From the NCBI RefSeq assembly GCF_016124105.1, contig NZ_JADGMQ010000004.1:1-64000 (forward strand): a stretch of DNA of 64,000 bases. Reading direction: 5' to 3'. The notes beneath the pieces are model-generated. The model made no database searches, was not told the origin of the DNA, and was given only the letters and a program-made list of their open reading frames with translations. The first letter of the stretch is position 1; every line of letters starts with the position of its first letter. The position numbers and the translations under genes are program-made. Of the stretch, positions 17,020-28,300 are shown in pieces. The stretch comes from Aquamicrobium zhengzhouense (GTDB lineage: Bacteria > Pseudomonadota > Alphaproteobacteria > Rhizobiales > Rhizobiaceae).

Positions 17020-18288
17020 TTATGCGTGCCGGACGAACCAGTCGTCCAACATTTCTTCGAGCCGGGCGACCAGCTCTTCATTTTCCAACTCTTCGACCAC
17101 TTCGGCGAGGAACGCCTTGATCAGCAGTGACCGAGCGATTTTCTCTTCGACGCCACGGGCCATCAAATAGAACAGATGATCCGGATGAATTTCGGTCACC
17201 GTGGCACCATGGCCGCAGGCGACGTCATCAGCGAAGATTTCCAGCTCCGGCTTGGTCGAAATTTCCGCCTCATCGGAGAGAAGCAGCGTGTTGCAAGCCA
17301 TCTTGGCATCGGTCTTCTGCGCCGGACGTGCGACACGGATCTGACCCTGAAAAACGGCGTGAGCCCTATCGGTGACCACGTTCCGCACCAGCTCGGTCGA
17401 GGTGGTGTGCGGCGCGAGGTGACCAAGGTTCATCGTCACGTCACAGTGGGTCTCACCGCCGAGCAGGTTGATGCCACGCAGACGGAAGTCAGCGTGATCA
17501 CCTTCCACATCGACGAAGATTTCCTGTCGCACGAGTTTACCGCCGACGTTCATGACGAACAGGCTCAGCTTTGCATCCTTAGCGAGCTTTGCCTTGAACT
17601 GTCCGAAATGCGTCGCAGTCTCGGCCTGATCCTGAACGATCACCCACAGGATGTCTGCGCCTTCGCCCAGCTCCAGCGTCGAGACCGAGCTGACGAAGGC
17701 CGCACCGTCGCCCGACTGCCGTTCGACAATCGTTGCGCTTGAACGTGCACCAGCCTTCAAGCTGAAACGCGCATGGACCTGCCCGCCGGCCTGAATGTTC
17801 TGCAATTCGATCGGGTTGGAGACCGTCGCACCCTCGGCAACTGAAAGCACGTAACCATCAGCAACGAAAGCGGAGTTGATCGCGCCAATCGCATCGTCAG
17901 CGGCATCCGGCGCGAGATTTACGCGCGCGTCGCCTGCCTGCAGCAGGTCTGCAAGCCGGTCGACGGTGACGCCGTCGAGTGCAGGCCTTGCCGTATCTGC
18001 AACCCCATCAAGCACTGCCAGAACCGTCGAGCCCGACAGCACCGTCGAGAGCTTCTGGGGAGCTGCACCAGCTTCAAATGATGGCACCTGCGTCAGCAGA
18101 CGGCGCAGATCGGTGTAGTGCCAGCTTTCGACGCGGCGCGTCGGAAGCCCGGCCTTGATCTGCTCAATTGCGTTGTCGCGGCTATGAGCCACGTTCGGGT
18201 CGCCGGGGAAGGTAGAAAACCGCTCGGCGAATGTGTCAACGAGGGCCTTTTCGGCCGTTGTCAACGTTGGGTTTGCGTGGACGTTCAT
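17020..18288 (-). CDS. sufD: SufD, Fe-S scaffold complex subunit
   Basis: A 422-residue SufB/SufD-family protein. The C-terminal beta-helix contains ACNTLLLSDEAEISTKPELEI and CGHGATVTEIHPDHLFYLMARG; the His in CGHGATV corresponds to the histidine of SufD that lies at the SufB-SufD cluster interface. It forms the SufBC2D scaffold. The ATG at 18288 has AAGGTGG upstream and was preferred over a TTG five codons earlier. It lies between sufC and sufS. Confidence 0.94.
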   Translation of the reverse strand: MNVHANPTLTTAEKALVDTFAERFSTFPGDPNVAHSRDNAIEQIKAGLPTRRVESWHYTDLRRLLTQVPSFEAGAAPQKLSTVLSGSTVLAVLDGVADTARPALDGVTVDRLADLLQAGDARVNLAPDAADDAIGAINSAFVADGYVLSVAEGATVSNPIELQNIQAGGQVHARFSLKAGARSSATIVERQSGDGAAFVSSVSTLELGEGADILWVIVQDQAETATHFGQFKAKLAKDAKLSLFVMNVGGKLVRQEIFVDVEGDHADFRLRGINLLGGETHCDVTMNLGHLAPHTTSTELVRNVVTDRAHAVFQGQIRVARPAQKTDAKMACNTLLLSDEAEISTKPELEIFADDVACGHGATVTEIHPDHLFYLMARGVEEKIARSLLIKAFLAEVVEELENEELVARLEEMLDDWFVRHA

Positions 18289-18299
18289 ATCGACCACCT

Positions 18300-19055
18300 T
18301 CAAGCTGCTTCGTCGATGATGCCGGCGTAACCGTTCTGCTCCAGTTCCATCGCCAGGCTCTTGTCACCCGACTTGATGATCTGGCCGCGATAGAGAACGT
18401 GGACGGTGTCCGGAACGATGTGATCCAGGAGGCGCTGATAGTGAGTGATCACCAGAAACGCGCGATCCGGCGAACGCAGTGCATTGACGCCATCCGACAC
18501 GATCTTCAGCGCATCGATGTCGAGGCCGGAGTCTGTCTCATCGAGAACGCAGAGCTTCGGCTGGAGAAGCTTCATCTGCAGGATCTCTGCGCGCTTCTTC
18601 TCACCACCGGAGAAGCCAACGTTCAGCGGACGCTTCAGCATGTCCATATTGATATTGAGCGCGCCGGCAGCTTCCTTCACCCGCTTCAAGAGCTCCGGGA
18701 TCTTCAGCTCTTCCTCACCACGCGCCTTGCGCTGCGAGTTCATCGCTACCTTGAGGAACTCCATGGTCGCAACGCCCGGGATTTCCATCGGATACTGGAA
18801 AGCGAGGAACACGCCGGATGCTGCGCGCTCGGCTGGGTCCATCTCCAGGATCGACTCGCCATTGTAGAGGATGTCGCCTTCGGTCACTTCGTAGTCCGGA
18901 CGCCCGGCGAGAATGTAGGACAGGGTCGACTTGCCGGAACCGTTAGGTCCCATGATCGCTGCAACTTCGCCCGCCTGAACGGTCAGGTTCAGGCCGCGAA
19001 TGATCTCGGTGCCGTCTTCGGCGATGCGGGCGTGCAGGTTCTTAATCTCGAGCAT
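18300..19055 (-). CDS. sufC: SufC, ATPase of the Fe-S scaffold complex
   Basis: A 251-residue soluble ABC-type ATPase. Walker A is GPNGSGKST near residue 36, the signature FSGGEKKRAEILQM near 150, Walker B LCVLDETDSGLDIDAL, and the switch His in LVITHYQRLL. The DETDSGLD form is the SufC version of Walker B. Its ATP hydrolysis drives opening of the SufB-SufD interface. GGAAG lies before the ATG. It is 41 bases after sufB and 11 before sufD. Confidence 0.96.
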   Translation of the reverse strand: MLEIKNLHARIAEDGTEIIRGLNLTVQAGEVAAIMGPNGSGKSTLSYILAGRPDYEVTEGDILYNGESILEMDPAERAASGVFLAFQYPMEIPGVATMEFLKVAMNSQRKARGEEELKIPELLKRVKEAAGALNINMDMLKRPLNVGFSGGEKKRAEILQMKLLQPKLCVLDETDSGLDIDALKIVSDGVNALRSPDRAFLVITHYQRLLDHIVPDTVHVLYRGQIIKSGDKSLAMELEQNGYAGIIDEAA

Positions 19056-19096
19056 ATTGTTCTTCCTGAATATCGTATGGCGGTTCGGGCGAAAGA

Positions 19097-20602
19097 TCAG
19101 CCAACCGAGCCTTCAAGTGAGATGTTGATCAGCTTCTGCGCTTCGACGGCAAATTCCATCGGCAGTTCCTGAATGACTTCCTTGACGAAGCCGTTGACGA
19201 TCAGCGCGATGGCTTCCTCTTCCGGCACGCCACGCTGCATCACGTAGAACAGCTGGTCCTCGGAAATCTTGGAGGTTGTCGCCTCGTGCTCGACCTTGGC
19301 CGTCGAGTTCTTCGCCTCGATGTACGGAACGGTATGCGCACCGCAGCGATCGCCGATCAAAAGCGAGTCGCAATTGGTGAAATTGCGCGCGTTCTCGGCC
19401 TTGCGGTGCATCGACACCTGCCCGCGGTAGGTGTTCTGCGAATTGCCGGCAGAGATACCCTTCGAGATGATGCGGCTGCGCGTGTTCTTGCCCAGATGGA
19501 TCATCTTGGTGCCGGAATCGATCTGCTGGTGGCCATTCGACACCGCGATCGAATAGAACTCGCCCTGGGAGCCATCGCCGCGAAGGATGCAGGACGGATA
19601 TTTCCAGGTGATTGCCGAGCCGGTTTCGACCTGCGTCCACGAGATCTTCGAGTTCTTGCCACGGCAATCGCCGCGCTTCGTCACGAAGTTGTAGATGCCG
19701 CCCTTGCCCTGGGCGTCGCCGGGGTACCAGTTCTGTACGGTCGAGTATTTGATCTCGGCATCATCAAGCGCAACAAGCTCAACGACGGCCGCGTGCAGCT
19801 GGTTCTCGTCGCGCTGTGGCGCAGTGCAGCCTTCCAGGTAAGACACGTACCCGCCGTCTTCGACGATGATCAGCGTGCGCTCGAACTGGCCCGTGTTCTT
19901 CTCATTGATACGGAAATAGGTCGACAGTTCCATTGGGCAGCGGACGCCCTTTGGCACGTAGACGAACGAGCCGTCCGTAAAGACCGCCGAGTTTAGCGTG
20001 GCGTAGTAATTGTCGGTCGCCGGGACCACCGAGCCAAGATACTTCTTCACAAGCTCCGGATGCTCGCGAATGGCTTCCGAGATCGAGCAGAAAATCACGC
20101 CGGCCTTCGCCAGCTCTTCCTTGAAAGTCGTGACGACGGATACCGAGTCGAACACGGCATCAACAGCGACGCGGCCGGATGCGTAAACGTTGTCGCTAAC
20201 CTCGTCCGGGTCCTTCTGCACGCCGGCAAGGATCTCCTGCTCGCGCAGCGGAATGCCAAGCTTCTCGTAGACGCGCAGCAGTTCCGGGTCCACTTCGTCC
20301 AGCGACTTGGGACCGGTCTGGTTCTTCGGAGCTGCATAATAATGCAAGTCCTGGAAATCGATCTTCGGGTAGTCGACACGAGCCCAGGTCGGCTCGACCA
20401 TCGTCAACCAACGACGATAGGCTTCCAGACGCCACTCCAGCATCCACTGGGGCTCGTCCTTCTTGTTCGAGATGAAGCGGATGATGTCTTCGTTAAGGCC
20501 CTTCGGAGCCTTGTCGACTTCGATCTCGGTCTCGAATCCGTACTTGTACTGGTCCACATCAATCATACGGACCGTGTCGATAGTCTCCTGCACAGCAGGC
20601 AT
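19097..20602 (-). CDS. sufB: SufB, Fe-S scaffold subunit
   Basis: A 501-residue SufB. The cysteine of [20 protein letters not shown] (about residue 421) corresponds to E. coli Cys405, the acceptor of sulfur from SufS/SufE. The preceding beta-helix repeats and the final [24 protein letters not shown] are standard. The N-terminus has the usual helical region ([18 protein letters not shown]). GGAGAGC precedes the ATG. Between it and the first desulfurase gene are 176 bases with no recognised control site. Confidence 0.96.
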   Translation of the reverse strand: MPAVQETIDTVRMIDVDQYKYGFETEIEVDKAPKGLNEDIIRFISNKKDEPQWMLEWRLEAYRRWLTMVEPTWARVDYPKIDFQDLHYYAAPKNQTGPKSLDEVDPELLRVYEKLGIPLREQEILAGVQKDPDEVSDNVYASGRVAVDAVFDSVSVVTTFKEELAKAGVIFCSISEAIREHPELVKKYLGSVVPATDNYYATLNSAVFTDGSFVYVPKGVRCPMELSTYFRINEKNTGQFERTLIIVEDGGYVSYLEGCTAPQRDENQLHAAVVELVALDDAEIKYSTVQNWYPGDAQGKGGIYNFVTKRGDCRGKNSKISWTQVETGSAITWKYPSCILRGDGSQGEFYSIAVSNGHQQIDSGTKMIHLGKNTRSRIISKGISAGNSQNTYRGQVSMHRKAENARNFTNCDSLLIGDRCGAHTVPYIEAKNSTAKVEHEATTSKISEDQLFYVMQRGVPEEEAIALIVNGFVKEVIQELPMEFAVEAQKLINISLEGSVG

Positions 20603-20778
20603 CGGCGCTCTCCATCCTCGCCGGGTTCAAGGTCCGGCAGTTGTCGATATCGCATGGCGGCGCATTCTCGGCGCGGCATGCGGCTTATGTAATGCATGCG
20701 ACTCAGATTTGCACCGGTAAGGGATGCATATCTGCCCCGCATGGGCTCTTGGGTTTCCCCGTCGAGCCGATTTCCTCC

Positions 20779-21933
20779 TCAGGCAGCGCTGACGCGCCTG
20801 CTGACGAATTCGCGCAACGCAATCGCGAAGCGATCTATATCTTCGTCAGCTGTCTGGTGACCTACGGAAACCCGGAGACCACTGATTGATTCGCCAAAGC
20901 CCATCGCCTTGAGAACTCGACTGGCACCTACCTTGCCCGACGAACAGGCCGATCCCGCGGAGATCGAAACCCCTGCAAGGTCGAATGCGATGAGCGCCGT
21001 CTCGGCTTTGACGCCTGGAATGGCGAAAAAGACCGTGTTGGGAAGACGTGCTTCCCCCTCACCGAAGATAATCGCGTCGGGAACAGCTTCGCGAATGATC
21101 TTTTCGATACGGTCGCGACGCTGCTTCAACTCCCCCGATCGCGACAGATTGAGCAATGCTTCGCGTGCCGCCGCTCCAAAGCCGGCAAGCGCGGCGTAAT
21201 TTTCCGTTCCGGCGCGATGACCTTTCTCCTGGCCGCCGCCCACTGAGATCGGCGAAGGCATGAGAACATCGCTGGTTCCCACCAGAGCGCCAGCCCCCTT
21301 CGGCCCGCCAATCTTGTGAGCCGCGAGAATCAGAAAGTCTGCCTTCAACGCCGCAATATCGAGCGACACACGCCCCCCGGCCTGAACCGAATCGAGAACA
21401 AAAAGTCCGCCAGCCGCATGGACAATCGCAGCTATCTCGGCGGCGGGTTGGATGACGCCACTTTCATTGTTGGCAAGATGAACCGCGACCAGCGGCAATC
21501 CTACCGTCATGTCATGTGCATCAAGCGCAGACTTCAGCGCCTCAAGGTCCAGGATGCCGCTGCCCGTAACCGGGAGCTGCTGCACCTGATCCAGAGAAAA
21601 TCTTCCGCCCCCGACCACGATCGAATGATCCGTCTCGGCAACGTAGAGCCTTGAGTAGATGAGCGGCGACCTGCCCATTTTCCAGTTGGGCGTCAGGACA
21701 AGGGTGATCGCTTCACTGGCACCAGATGTAAAAACAACGTGCTCGGGCTTGGCGTTGCAAAGCGCAGCAACATCGCGACGCGCGGCCTCGACGAGGCGAC
21801 GCGCCTCCCGGCCCTCATGATGAACCGAAGAGGGATTCGCCGTAAGGTCGAGAGCCGCAATCATCGCCTCACGCGCCGCTGGAAGCAGTGGCGCACTTGC
21901 GTTATGATCAAGGTAGACGCGGCTGTTCGCCAT
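20779..21933 (-). CDS. NifS/IscS-like cysteine desulfurase heading the suf operon
   Basis: A 384-residue PLP enzyme of the group-I type. It has VYLDHNASAPLLPAAREAM at the start, the PLP lysine in LILAAHKIGGPKGAGALVG (about 203) and the catalytic Cys in the longer loop SISAGSACSSGKVGASRVL (about 325). This differs from SufS, so the operon encodes one desulfurase of each group. This pairing is common in Rhizobiales suf operons. It probably supplies sulfur for Fe-S assembly or tRNA thiolation. It is the operon's first gene, downstream of a candidate Irr site. Confidence 0.92.
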   Translation of the reverse strand: MANSRVYLDHNASAPLLPAAREAMIAALDLTANPSSVHHEGREARRLVEAARRDVAALCNAKPEHVVFTSGASEAITLVLTPNWKMGRSPLIYSRLYVAETDHSIVVGGGRFSLDQVQQLPVTGSGILDLEALKSALDAHDMTVGLPLVAVHLANNESGVIQPAAEIAAIVHAAGGLFVLDSVQAGGRVSLDIAALKADFLILAAHKIGGPKGAGALVGTSDVLMPSPISVGGGQEKGHRAGTENYAALAGFGAAAREALLNLSRSGELKQRRDRIEKIIREAVPDAIIFGEGEARLPNTVFFAIPGVKAETALIAFDLAGVSISAGSACSSGKVGASRVLKAMGFGESISGLRVSVGHQTADEDIDRFAIALREFVSRRVSAA

Positions 21934-22044
21934 GTTGCAACTTCGCCCTTTCCCTGCACCAGCGTCAGTGCAGCGTTTTTCCTTGAAATTCAGGGCTCAG
22001 ACGTCCTATCTACACCCGAGCTGCCAGAGGGACCCGCCCTCTAG

Positions 22045-22061
22045 TTTTGAACAGTTCTAAA
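22045..22061. promoter_or_regulatory. candidate Irr iron-control element (ICE)
   Basis: TTTTGAACAGTTCTAAA is an imperfect palindrome that fits the Rhizobiales ICE pattern TTTRGAAYNRTTCYAAA, recalled from memory, with one mismatch (fourth base). It lies 112 bases upstream of the first suf gene and 100 bases from the divergent hydrolase gene. Irr is the haem-responsive iron regulator of this group, and suf genes are known Irr targets. The match is by eye only. Confidence 0.5.
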
Positions 22062-22160
22062 GTGTTTTAAGGTCGCGACTGCCCGCCGTCAAGGGCGAGA
22101 GGCGGCGCGTCCAGTACATATGCCGATTGGCATCCCTGTATCGCGCAAAGTGGAGTCAGT

Positions 22161-22835
22161 ATGCCCGAAGTGATTTTCGCAGGTCCGGCAGGCCGTCTTG
22201 AAGGACGATACCAGCCTTCCAAGGAGAAGAACGCGCCCATCGCGATTGTGCTGCATCCTCATCCACAGTTTGGTGGAACGATGAACAACAAGATCGTCTA
22301 CGATCTGTTCTACATGTTCCAGAAGCGTGGGTTCACAACTCTTCGCTTCAACTTCCGCTCTATTGGCCGCAGCCAGGGTGAATTCGATCACGGAACGGGT
22401 GAGCTGTCGGACGCCGCAGCAGCGCTTGACTGGGTGCAGTCCCTGCACCCGGACTCCAAGAACTGCTGGGTTGCCGGTTACTCGTTTGGAGCCTGGATCG
22501 GCATGCAGTTGTTGATGCGCCGTCCCGAAATAGAGGGCTTCATCTCGGTTGCACCACAGCCGAATATCTACGACTTCTCGTTCCTCGCGCCCTGCCCTTC
22601 GTCTGGCTTGATCATCCATGGCGATGCAGACAAGGTTGCGCCGCCGAAGGATGTTCAGGTGCTTGTGGACAAGCTTCACACGCAGAAGGGCATTACCATC
22701 ACCCAGAAGATCCTGCCGGGCGCAAATCACTTTTTCTCGGACGACACAGATCTGCTCATCGATGAATGCGCGGATTACCTCGACCGCCGTCTTGCCGGTG
22801 AACTGGCAGAGCCGAAGCCGAAGCGCCTCCGCTAA
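22161..22835 (+). CDS. alpha/beta hydrolase (serine hydrolase, DUF-type small family)
   Basis: A 224-residue cytosolic alpha/beta hydrolase. The strand-turn [17 protein letters not shown] gives the oxyanion region, the nucleophile elbow is [13 protein letters not shown] with Ser near residue 111, and the acid-histidine part is [13 protein letters not shown] and PGANHFF. This is the common stand-alone hydrolase often annotated as an esterase or dienelactone-hydrolase-like protein; no substrate is known. It is divergent from the suf operon and its end overlaps that of anmK by four bases. Confidence 0.85.
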   Translation: MPEVIFAGPAGRLEGRYQPSKEKNAPIAIVLHPHPQFGGTMNNKIVYDLFYMFQKRGFTTLRFNFRSIGRSQGEFDHGTGELSDAAAALDWVQSLHPDSKNCWVAGYSFGAWIGMQLLMRRPEIEGFISVAPQPNIYDFSFLAPCPSSGLIIHGDADKVAPPKDVQVLVDKLHTQKGITITQKILPGANHFFSDDTDLLIDECADYLDRRLAGELAEPKPKRLR

Positions 22836-23941
22836 GGTTCGATCAGAACTCCCCCGACGACCGGCTCGCGGCAGCCGGTCGTCGTCGGGAAGGTTAGAGG
22901 CAACTGCCTCAACGACCTGATGGCGAAGTACGCCCACGCCTCCGCTTCCATCGCATCACCATCAAAGCCGACCTCTTCAGCGAGCAGAACCCTGGCGCTC
23001 TGTACTCCCAATCGCATGTCGGCTACGATGTGGGGGTTCTTTCGACCGCCGCCACACAGCACCCAAAGCTTCGGCACCTCCGGAAAATGATCTACCGAGC
23101 GCAATATTGCAGCGGCCGTGACCGCCGCAAGCGTGCGAGCGCCGTCGGACAATTCCAGTCCGGCAGTATGATCAAGCGTGAAATCGTTTCGATCGAGGGA
23201 CTTGGGGGCTGGCCGCTCAAAAAACGCGCTCCCGAGGTAGCGGCCGACGATTTCACCGATCACTTCGCCCTCGCGAGCAATCATGCCATCCGCGTCATAT
23301 GGGACCCCGCCCTGAGCGAACACCCACTGATCAATCAGAGTGTTGCCCGGACCACTGTCGAACGCCACCGGGTCACCTTCGCGCGGCACATAAGTGACGT
23401 TAGAGATGCCGCCTATATTGACGAAGCACACGGGAAAATCGCTCGTTTCCGACGGAAGCGATCTGGCGAGAGCGGCGTGATATGCAGGCACAAGCGGAGC
23501 GCCCTGCCCGCCATGTGCCATGTCGTTGGCACGCATGTCATAGACAACCGGGATGCCGGTTGCAGTTGCCAGCGCCGCTCCGTCCCCCAGTTGGACAGTG
23601 TAGCCCTCGTCAGGCCGATGGAGGACAGTCTGGCCGTGAAAGCCGACAATATCGGGTGTCAGGAGCGGATGTTCCTTTAGAAATGCCTGAACTGCACCAG
23701 CGTGCCGACGCGTAATTTCGCGCTCAAGTTCACCAAGATCACCAGGGCGATCCGCTCGCGCCTTGATGGCCTTCGCGTCGGTAAGGGCAGCCCCAATGCG
23801 CTGACGAAAGTCGGCTTCATAAGGCACGAAGCCACTTGGTCCCCGCCTTACAATTTGCTCTCCATCGGATATTACCGCGGCGATATCGATGCCATCCATC
23901 GAGGTCCCGCTCATGAGTCCGAGAGCGCATTTCAGCGTCAT
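22832..23941 (-). CDS. anmK: anhydro-N-acetylmuramic acid kinase
   Basis: A 369-residue kinase that opens and phosphorylates 1,6-anhydro-MurNAc from recycled peptidoglycan, giving MurNAc-6-phosphate. The ATP-binding start [16 protein letters not shown] and the later [24 protein letters not shown] and [11 protein letters not shown] are diagnostic. The ATG at 23941 was chosen because the protein then starts five residues before the GLMSGTS motif; the frame continues 15 codons further. It is divergent from tyrS (74-base gap). Confidence 0.94.
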   Translation of the reverse strand: MTLKCALGLMSGTSMDGIDIAAVISDGEQIVRRGPSGFVPYEADFRQRIGAALTDAKAIKARADRPGDLGELEREITRRHAGAVQAFLKEHPLLTPDIVGFHGQTVLHRPDEGYTVQLGDGAALATATGIPVVYDMRANDMAHGGQGAPLVPAYHAALARSLPSETSDFPVCFVNIGGISNVTYVPREGDPVAFDSGPGNTLIDQWVFAQGGVPYDADGMIAREGEVIGEIVGRYLGSAFFERPAPKSLDRNDFTLDHTAGLELSDGARTLAAVTAAAILRSVDHFPEVPKLWVLCGGGRKNPHIVADMRLGVQSARVLLAEEVGFDGDAMEAEAWAYFAIRSLRQLPLTFPTTTGCREPVVGGVLIEP

Positions 23942-24015
23942 GGCTGCATTTCCTTGTGATTCTTGCCTCGAGGATGCTAAAGCCACCCGCAGACTTCCGC
24001 ACGAAAGAACCGACT

Positions 24016-25269
24016 ATGTCTGCCTTCAAATCAGAGTTCCTGCGCACGCTTTCCGAGCGCGGCTTCATCCATCAGATTTCGGATGAGACCGGCCTCGACG
24101 ATCTGTTCGCCAGAGAGATCGTGACGGCCTATATCGGTTTCGATCCGACCGCACCTAGCCTTCACGCCGGCGGCCTCATCCAGATCATGATGTTGCACTG
24201 GATGCAGAAAACCGGCCACCGCCCGATCGCCCTCATGGGCGGCGGAACCGGCATGGTCGGCGACCCTTCATTCAAGGACGAAGCGCGTCAGCTGATGACG
24301 CTCGACACGATCGCGTCCAATATCGCTTCGATCAAGAAGGTGTTCTCGAATTACCTGACTTTCGGCGATGGCCCGCAAGATGCGATCATGGTCGACAATG
24401 GCGACTGGCTACGCGAAATCAATTACCTTGAATTCCTGCGCGACGTTGGCCGTCACTTCTCGGTCAACCGCATGCTGTCGTTCGACTCGGTGAAGCTGCG
24501 CCTTGATCGCCAGCAGTCGCTGTCGTTCCTCGAATTCAACTACATGATCCTGCAGGCCTACGACTTCGTCGAGCTTAACAAGCGCCACGACGTGCGCATG
24601 CAGATGGGCGGCTCGGATCAGTGGGGCAACATCATCAACGGTATCGAGCTTGGCCACCGCATGGGTACGCCGCAGCTCTACGCGCTGACCTCGCCGCTGC
24701 TGACCACCGCGTCGGGCGCCAAAATGGGCAAGTCACTGTCGGGCGCCGTCTGGCTCAACCCCGACATGCTGTCGGCCTATGACTTCTGGCAGTACTGGCG
24801 CAACACTGAAGACGCAGACGTCGAGCGATTCCTGAAGCTCTACACCACGATGCCGCTCGACGCGATCGCGCGTCTCGCGGCACTCGGGGGATCAGAAATC
24901 AACGAGGCGAAAAAGATCCTCGCGACGGAAGTGACCGCGATGCTCCACGGTCGCGAGAATGCGGAGCAGGCAGCGGAAACGGCACGCAAGACCTTCGAAG
25001 AAGGCGCGCTTTCAGAAAGCTTGCCCACGGTTGAGATCCCGGCATCCGAAATTGAAGCTGGAATTGGTGTGCTCGCACTTTTCGTCAAAGCAGGCCTGGC
25101 GAGCACGAATGGCGAAGCACGACGCCATGTTCAGGGCGGAGCTGTGCGCATCAACGACCAGCCTGTCTCAGATGAGCGCAGGACGATTGGCAGCGCCGAA
25201 GTCTCGCCCGAGGGCGTCATCAAGCTCTCGCTTGGCAAGAAGAAGCACGTGCTGGTGCGTCCAGCCTGA
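24016..25269 (+). CDS. tyrS: tyrosyl-tRNA synthetase
   Basis: A 417-residue class-I synthetase. The HIGH-equivalent is in [16 protein letters not shown] and the KMSKS-equivalent is [16 protein letters not shown], the usual alphaproteobacterial spelling. [11 protein letters not shown] contacts the substrate. The last 60 or so residues form an S4 RNA-binding domain ([20 protein letters not shown]). The ATG at 24016 gives the family length; the frame opens 20 codons earlier. A clear terminator follows the stop at 25290. Confidence 0.96.
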   Translation: MSAFKSEFLRTLSERGFIHQISDETGLDDLFAREIVTAYIGFDPTAPSLHAGGLIQIMMLHWMQKTGHRPIALMGGGTGMVGDPSFKDEARQLMTLDTIASNIASIKKVFSNYLTFGDGPQDAIMVDNGDWLREINYLEFLRDVGRHFSVNRMLSFDSVKLRLDRQQSLSFLEFNYMILQAYDFVELNKRHDVRMQMGGSDQWGNIINGIELGHRMGTPQLYALTSPLLTTASGAKMGKSLSGAVWLNPDMLSAYDFWQYWRNTEDADVERFLKLYTTMPLDAIARLAALGGSEINEAKKILATEVTAMLHGRENAEQAAETARKTFEEGALSESLPTVEIPASEIEAGIGVLALFVKAGLASTNGEARRHVQGGAVRINDQPVSDERRTIGSAEVSPEGVIKLSLGKKKHVLVRPA

Positions 25270-25289
25270 CTGGAAAGATCCAAAAGTTT

Positions 25290-25316
25290 GGGCCGCTTCT
25301 GCGGCCCATTCTTTTT
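25290..25316 (+). terminator. rho-independent terminator after tyrS
   Basis: Stem GGGCCGC (25290-25296) and GCGGCCC (25301-25307) with loop TTCT, followed by ATTCTTTTT. It ends tyrS transcription just before the convergent AsmA-like gene. Confidence 0.9.
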
Positions 25317-25321
25317 GAGCC

Positions 25322-28300
25322 TTACCTGAACTCGAAGACTGATCTGAAAATTCCCGGTGCCACCACGGAAAGGGGATTGATCGCTAGCTGCGGATTATCC
25401 TTCGCACCCAACAGCCGAAAGGTGATGCCGATAAGACCGCGGTCTCGACCGTTCCCGAGGATCTGACCAATCAGCGGTATCTCGCCGAAGATCCGGTTGA
25501 GGCCATAGGCTGGCATGAAGGTACCCGTTAGTGCGACATTTCCCTGAGCATCTGACAGCATGCCTTGAAAGCTCATGCCGATCAGGGGGCCCCGCAGGAT
25601 ACCTCCCTCAAGGCTGATGCCGTTGTCGCCTTTCACGATTCGGGAGTATCCACGCTCGAACTCCACACTTTGCGTATCGATTTCACGTCTCACAGCCTGG
25701 CTTAGTGAGCGGTTGTCGCCTGGCGGCGTGCTGGATACCAGAGAGGAAAGCCGCGGCTCATTGACGATCCAGAAATTGCGCGCGTCAATGCTGCCGGATA
25801 GTGCACCTCCACGAGGCCCGGAAAGGGCGAGAGAAATCTCCCCGCCCCGCATGTATTCATAGAAGTTCAGGAAGCGTAACACTGCACCGGCATCCGTGGA
25901 CGTCATGTCGATCCGTCGGCTGCCACCTTGGTCTGTATCCACAAATGCAACGGGACGTCCGCTCGCAGTAATAGCGGAAAACTCCACCCGATCTGCTCGC
26001 GAGCCATTTCCGGAGTAGCTTAAGCGCACGTTGCGCAGCTCTTCTGAATGGAAACCGGTCATCTGATCGAGTTGCAAGTCGAGGCTAAGGGCAGGTGCTG
26101 CTTCCTTTGCAGCATTGCCGCCGCCCATCGCCGTGTAAATCTTGATTATCGAGCGAGCATCCGCCCTCTTGCCGCGGATGCTGACATTGTAGCCATTCCC
26201 CTTGGCCGTAACATTCACCGAGAAATCATCGCTACGGTTAAGCCGGACGGAGCTCAAGCGCGCGCTTTGCAGAGCGCCATTTGACAGGGTGAGAGAGCCG
26301 CTTGCGCCGAAGCTATCGCCTTGCAGCTTGAAGTCTGTGAGGGACAGCTTCCCGCCCTCGGAGTTCATCTTGAAGCTGGCTGAGCCGGGAACGCCCGCCC
26401 CCTTGCTCCACCCTACCCAGGGCAAACTCAGCGCCGACCGGTCCAGCGAAACGTTCAGTTCGCGTCCGTCGCTCGCCGCGGCATCGAACTTAACGCCAAC
26501 CGATCCGCTCAAGATCTGACGGAGTCCCGGCGCCAGGCGACGTAGCGCGTCATCATCAAGCTGTAGCTCGACGAGGCGGCGGCGCTTGGATTTATCGGTA
26601 CCGAGCGGCTCGAGAAGGTCGATCGACGCGGGTGCGCCATTCAACTGGGCCTTGGCCTTTATCTGCGCAGAGCCGGGATCAACCACCATACTCCCGCTGG
26701 CATTCGTGATCTTCTGACCGTCAAATTCGCGGCTCAGTGACACGCCTTCGTAATCGAGTGACACCTGCCAGCCGAGCGTCTCGACCGGAATTCCCCGATG
26801 GAGAGGAATATCTGCGGTGACTGAACCGATGACGTTCCCGGAAAATTCCTCAGGCTTAAAGTCGATATAGCGCCCAACATTGATTGGATCATAGCCAGCG
26901 AGTTCCAAGACCGCGTCAGCCTCGCCGGAGATGCCAATCTTCAGCTTTCCAATTGTCGGACGGATATGGGCGTTGTCGATGGTCAACGTGCCGCTCTGGC
27001 CTGTCACGGTCCTGCCGGTCGGCATGTAGGCGGTGCCGCTCTCCAAAGAGATATCGACGTCTGTTCCCCTAAAGCTGACCTGGCCGATGGCGTCGCGTAC
27101 CGGAGGCAGGCGTCCCGCGACATCAAACCGGGTGTTGCGAATGCTGAAGGAGCCGAAAACCTCATCAGCGCCTAAAGGTACGCCATTGCCGAGGCGCCCG
27201 GGCGGAACGTTGAGCTCGACCTGACCGGCTTCGACCACCCCGCCAAAAACATTATTCAGCACCCATGTCCGAGCGGGCGTAGCAGCGAACCACGGCCAGA
27301 GCTGTTTGGAGTAGCTGACCGGCATCTCCTGAACACCGATCCGGAACTGGACCCCCGGGCTTTTTCCAGGTTGAAACCGCATCGAAGCCCGTCCCGCGAG
27401 TTCTCCGATCGGCGCCCGCCCGACGATCTCCTCGACATCAATCTGTTGGAAGTCACGATCCATCCGCCCGGAAATTCGCGCAAGTATCGGCGCTGCCGCT
27501 TCCGGGGAATCGGCAGGTGCCGACTCGGAACCATCGCTTACGAGCTCAAAGCGGTAGCCGCGGTTCGCGCTGTCCGCCGGTTCCGGGCCCAATGCTCCAT
27601 GGAAATCCCAGCTATAGCGGCCATCTTCGACTAAAACCCGGTTCAACTCGAGCTTGCCGGTACCGGCTGCAGCTGTCGCATCAACCGAAATGTCGGTGAC
27701 GAGCTCATGTCGCCCAACCGAAAAGTTCAGTCCCGCAACCTGGGCCGAAACTGTAATACTCTCGGCTTCGAGCAGTTGCGACCCGCCGAGTGTCACGTTG
27801 GCCGACGCGAACTTTCCGGCCCACCCCGCCAACTCGGCATTGTCAGGCACTTCGGGAATATCGACCGCCAGCGAAACTCCACGAAGACGCTTTGATGACG
27901 GGTCGATGGTTACGCTGCCTTCAACCGCCGCCAAACGTCGGCCAACCGAGAATTCGCCTGATAAGGAAAGCCGCCCCCGCCTGTTGCGCTCTATATCAGC
28001 TGACGAGATCTGAACCCGACCGTTGTCTGTGGCTCCAGCCGGGTCAATGGCTACATTCCTAAGCGATATCCGCTCCATGTCGCGAAGGTCGAACACGTCC
28101 AGAAGCTGATGCACCGAACTGAACACAGCGTTGATCACCACATCTGGATCAACGAGCCCGTCCTCATCAAAGAGATCAAGTTGCGCCCCGGCGTCCGCCT
28201 GCGGCAAGGCTGCCAGATCGATTGTCGCGTCGGCAACGCGAACGCTTTTTACGCGTATGTCCCCCCTCGCAAGCGGGAGCGCTCTGAGTCCAAGATCCAG

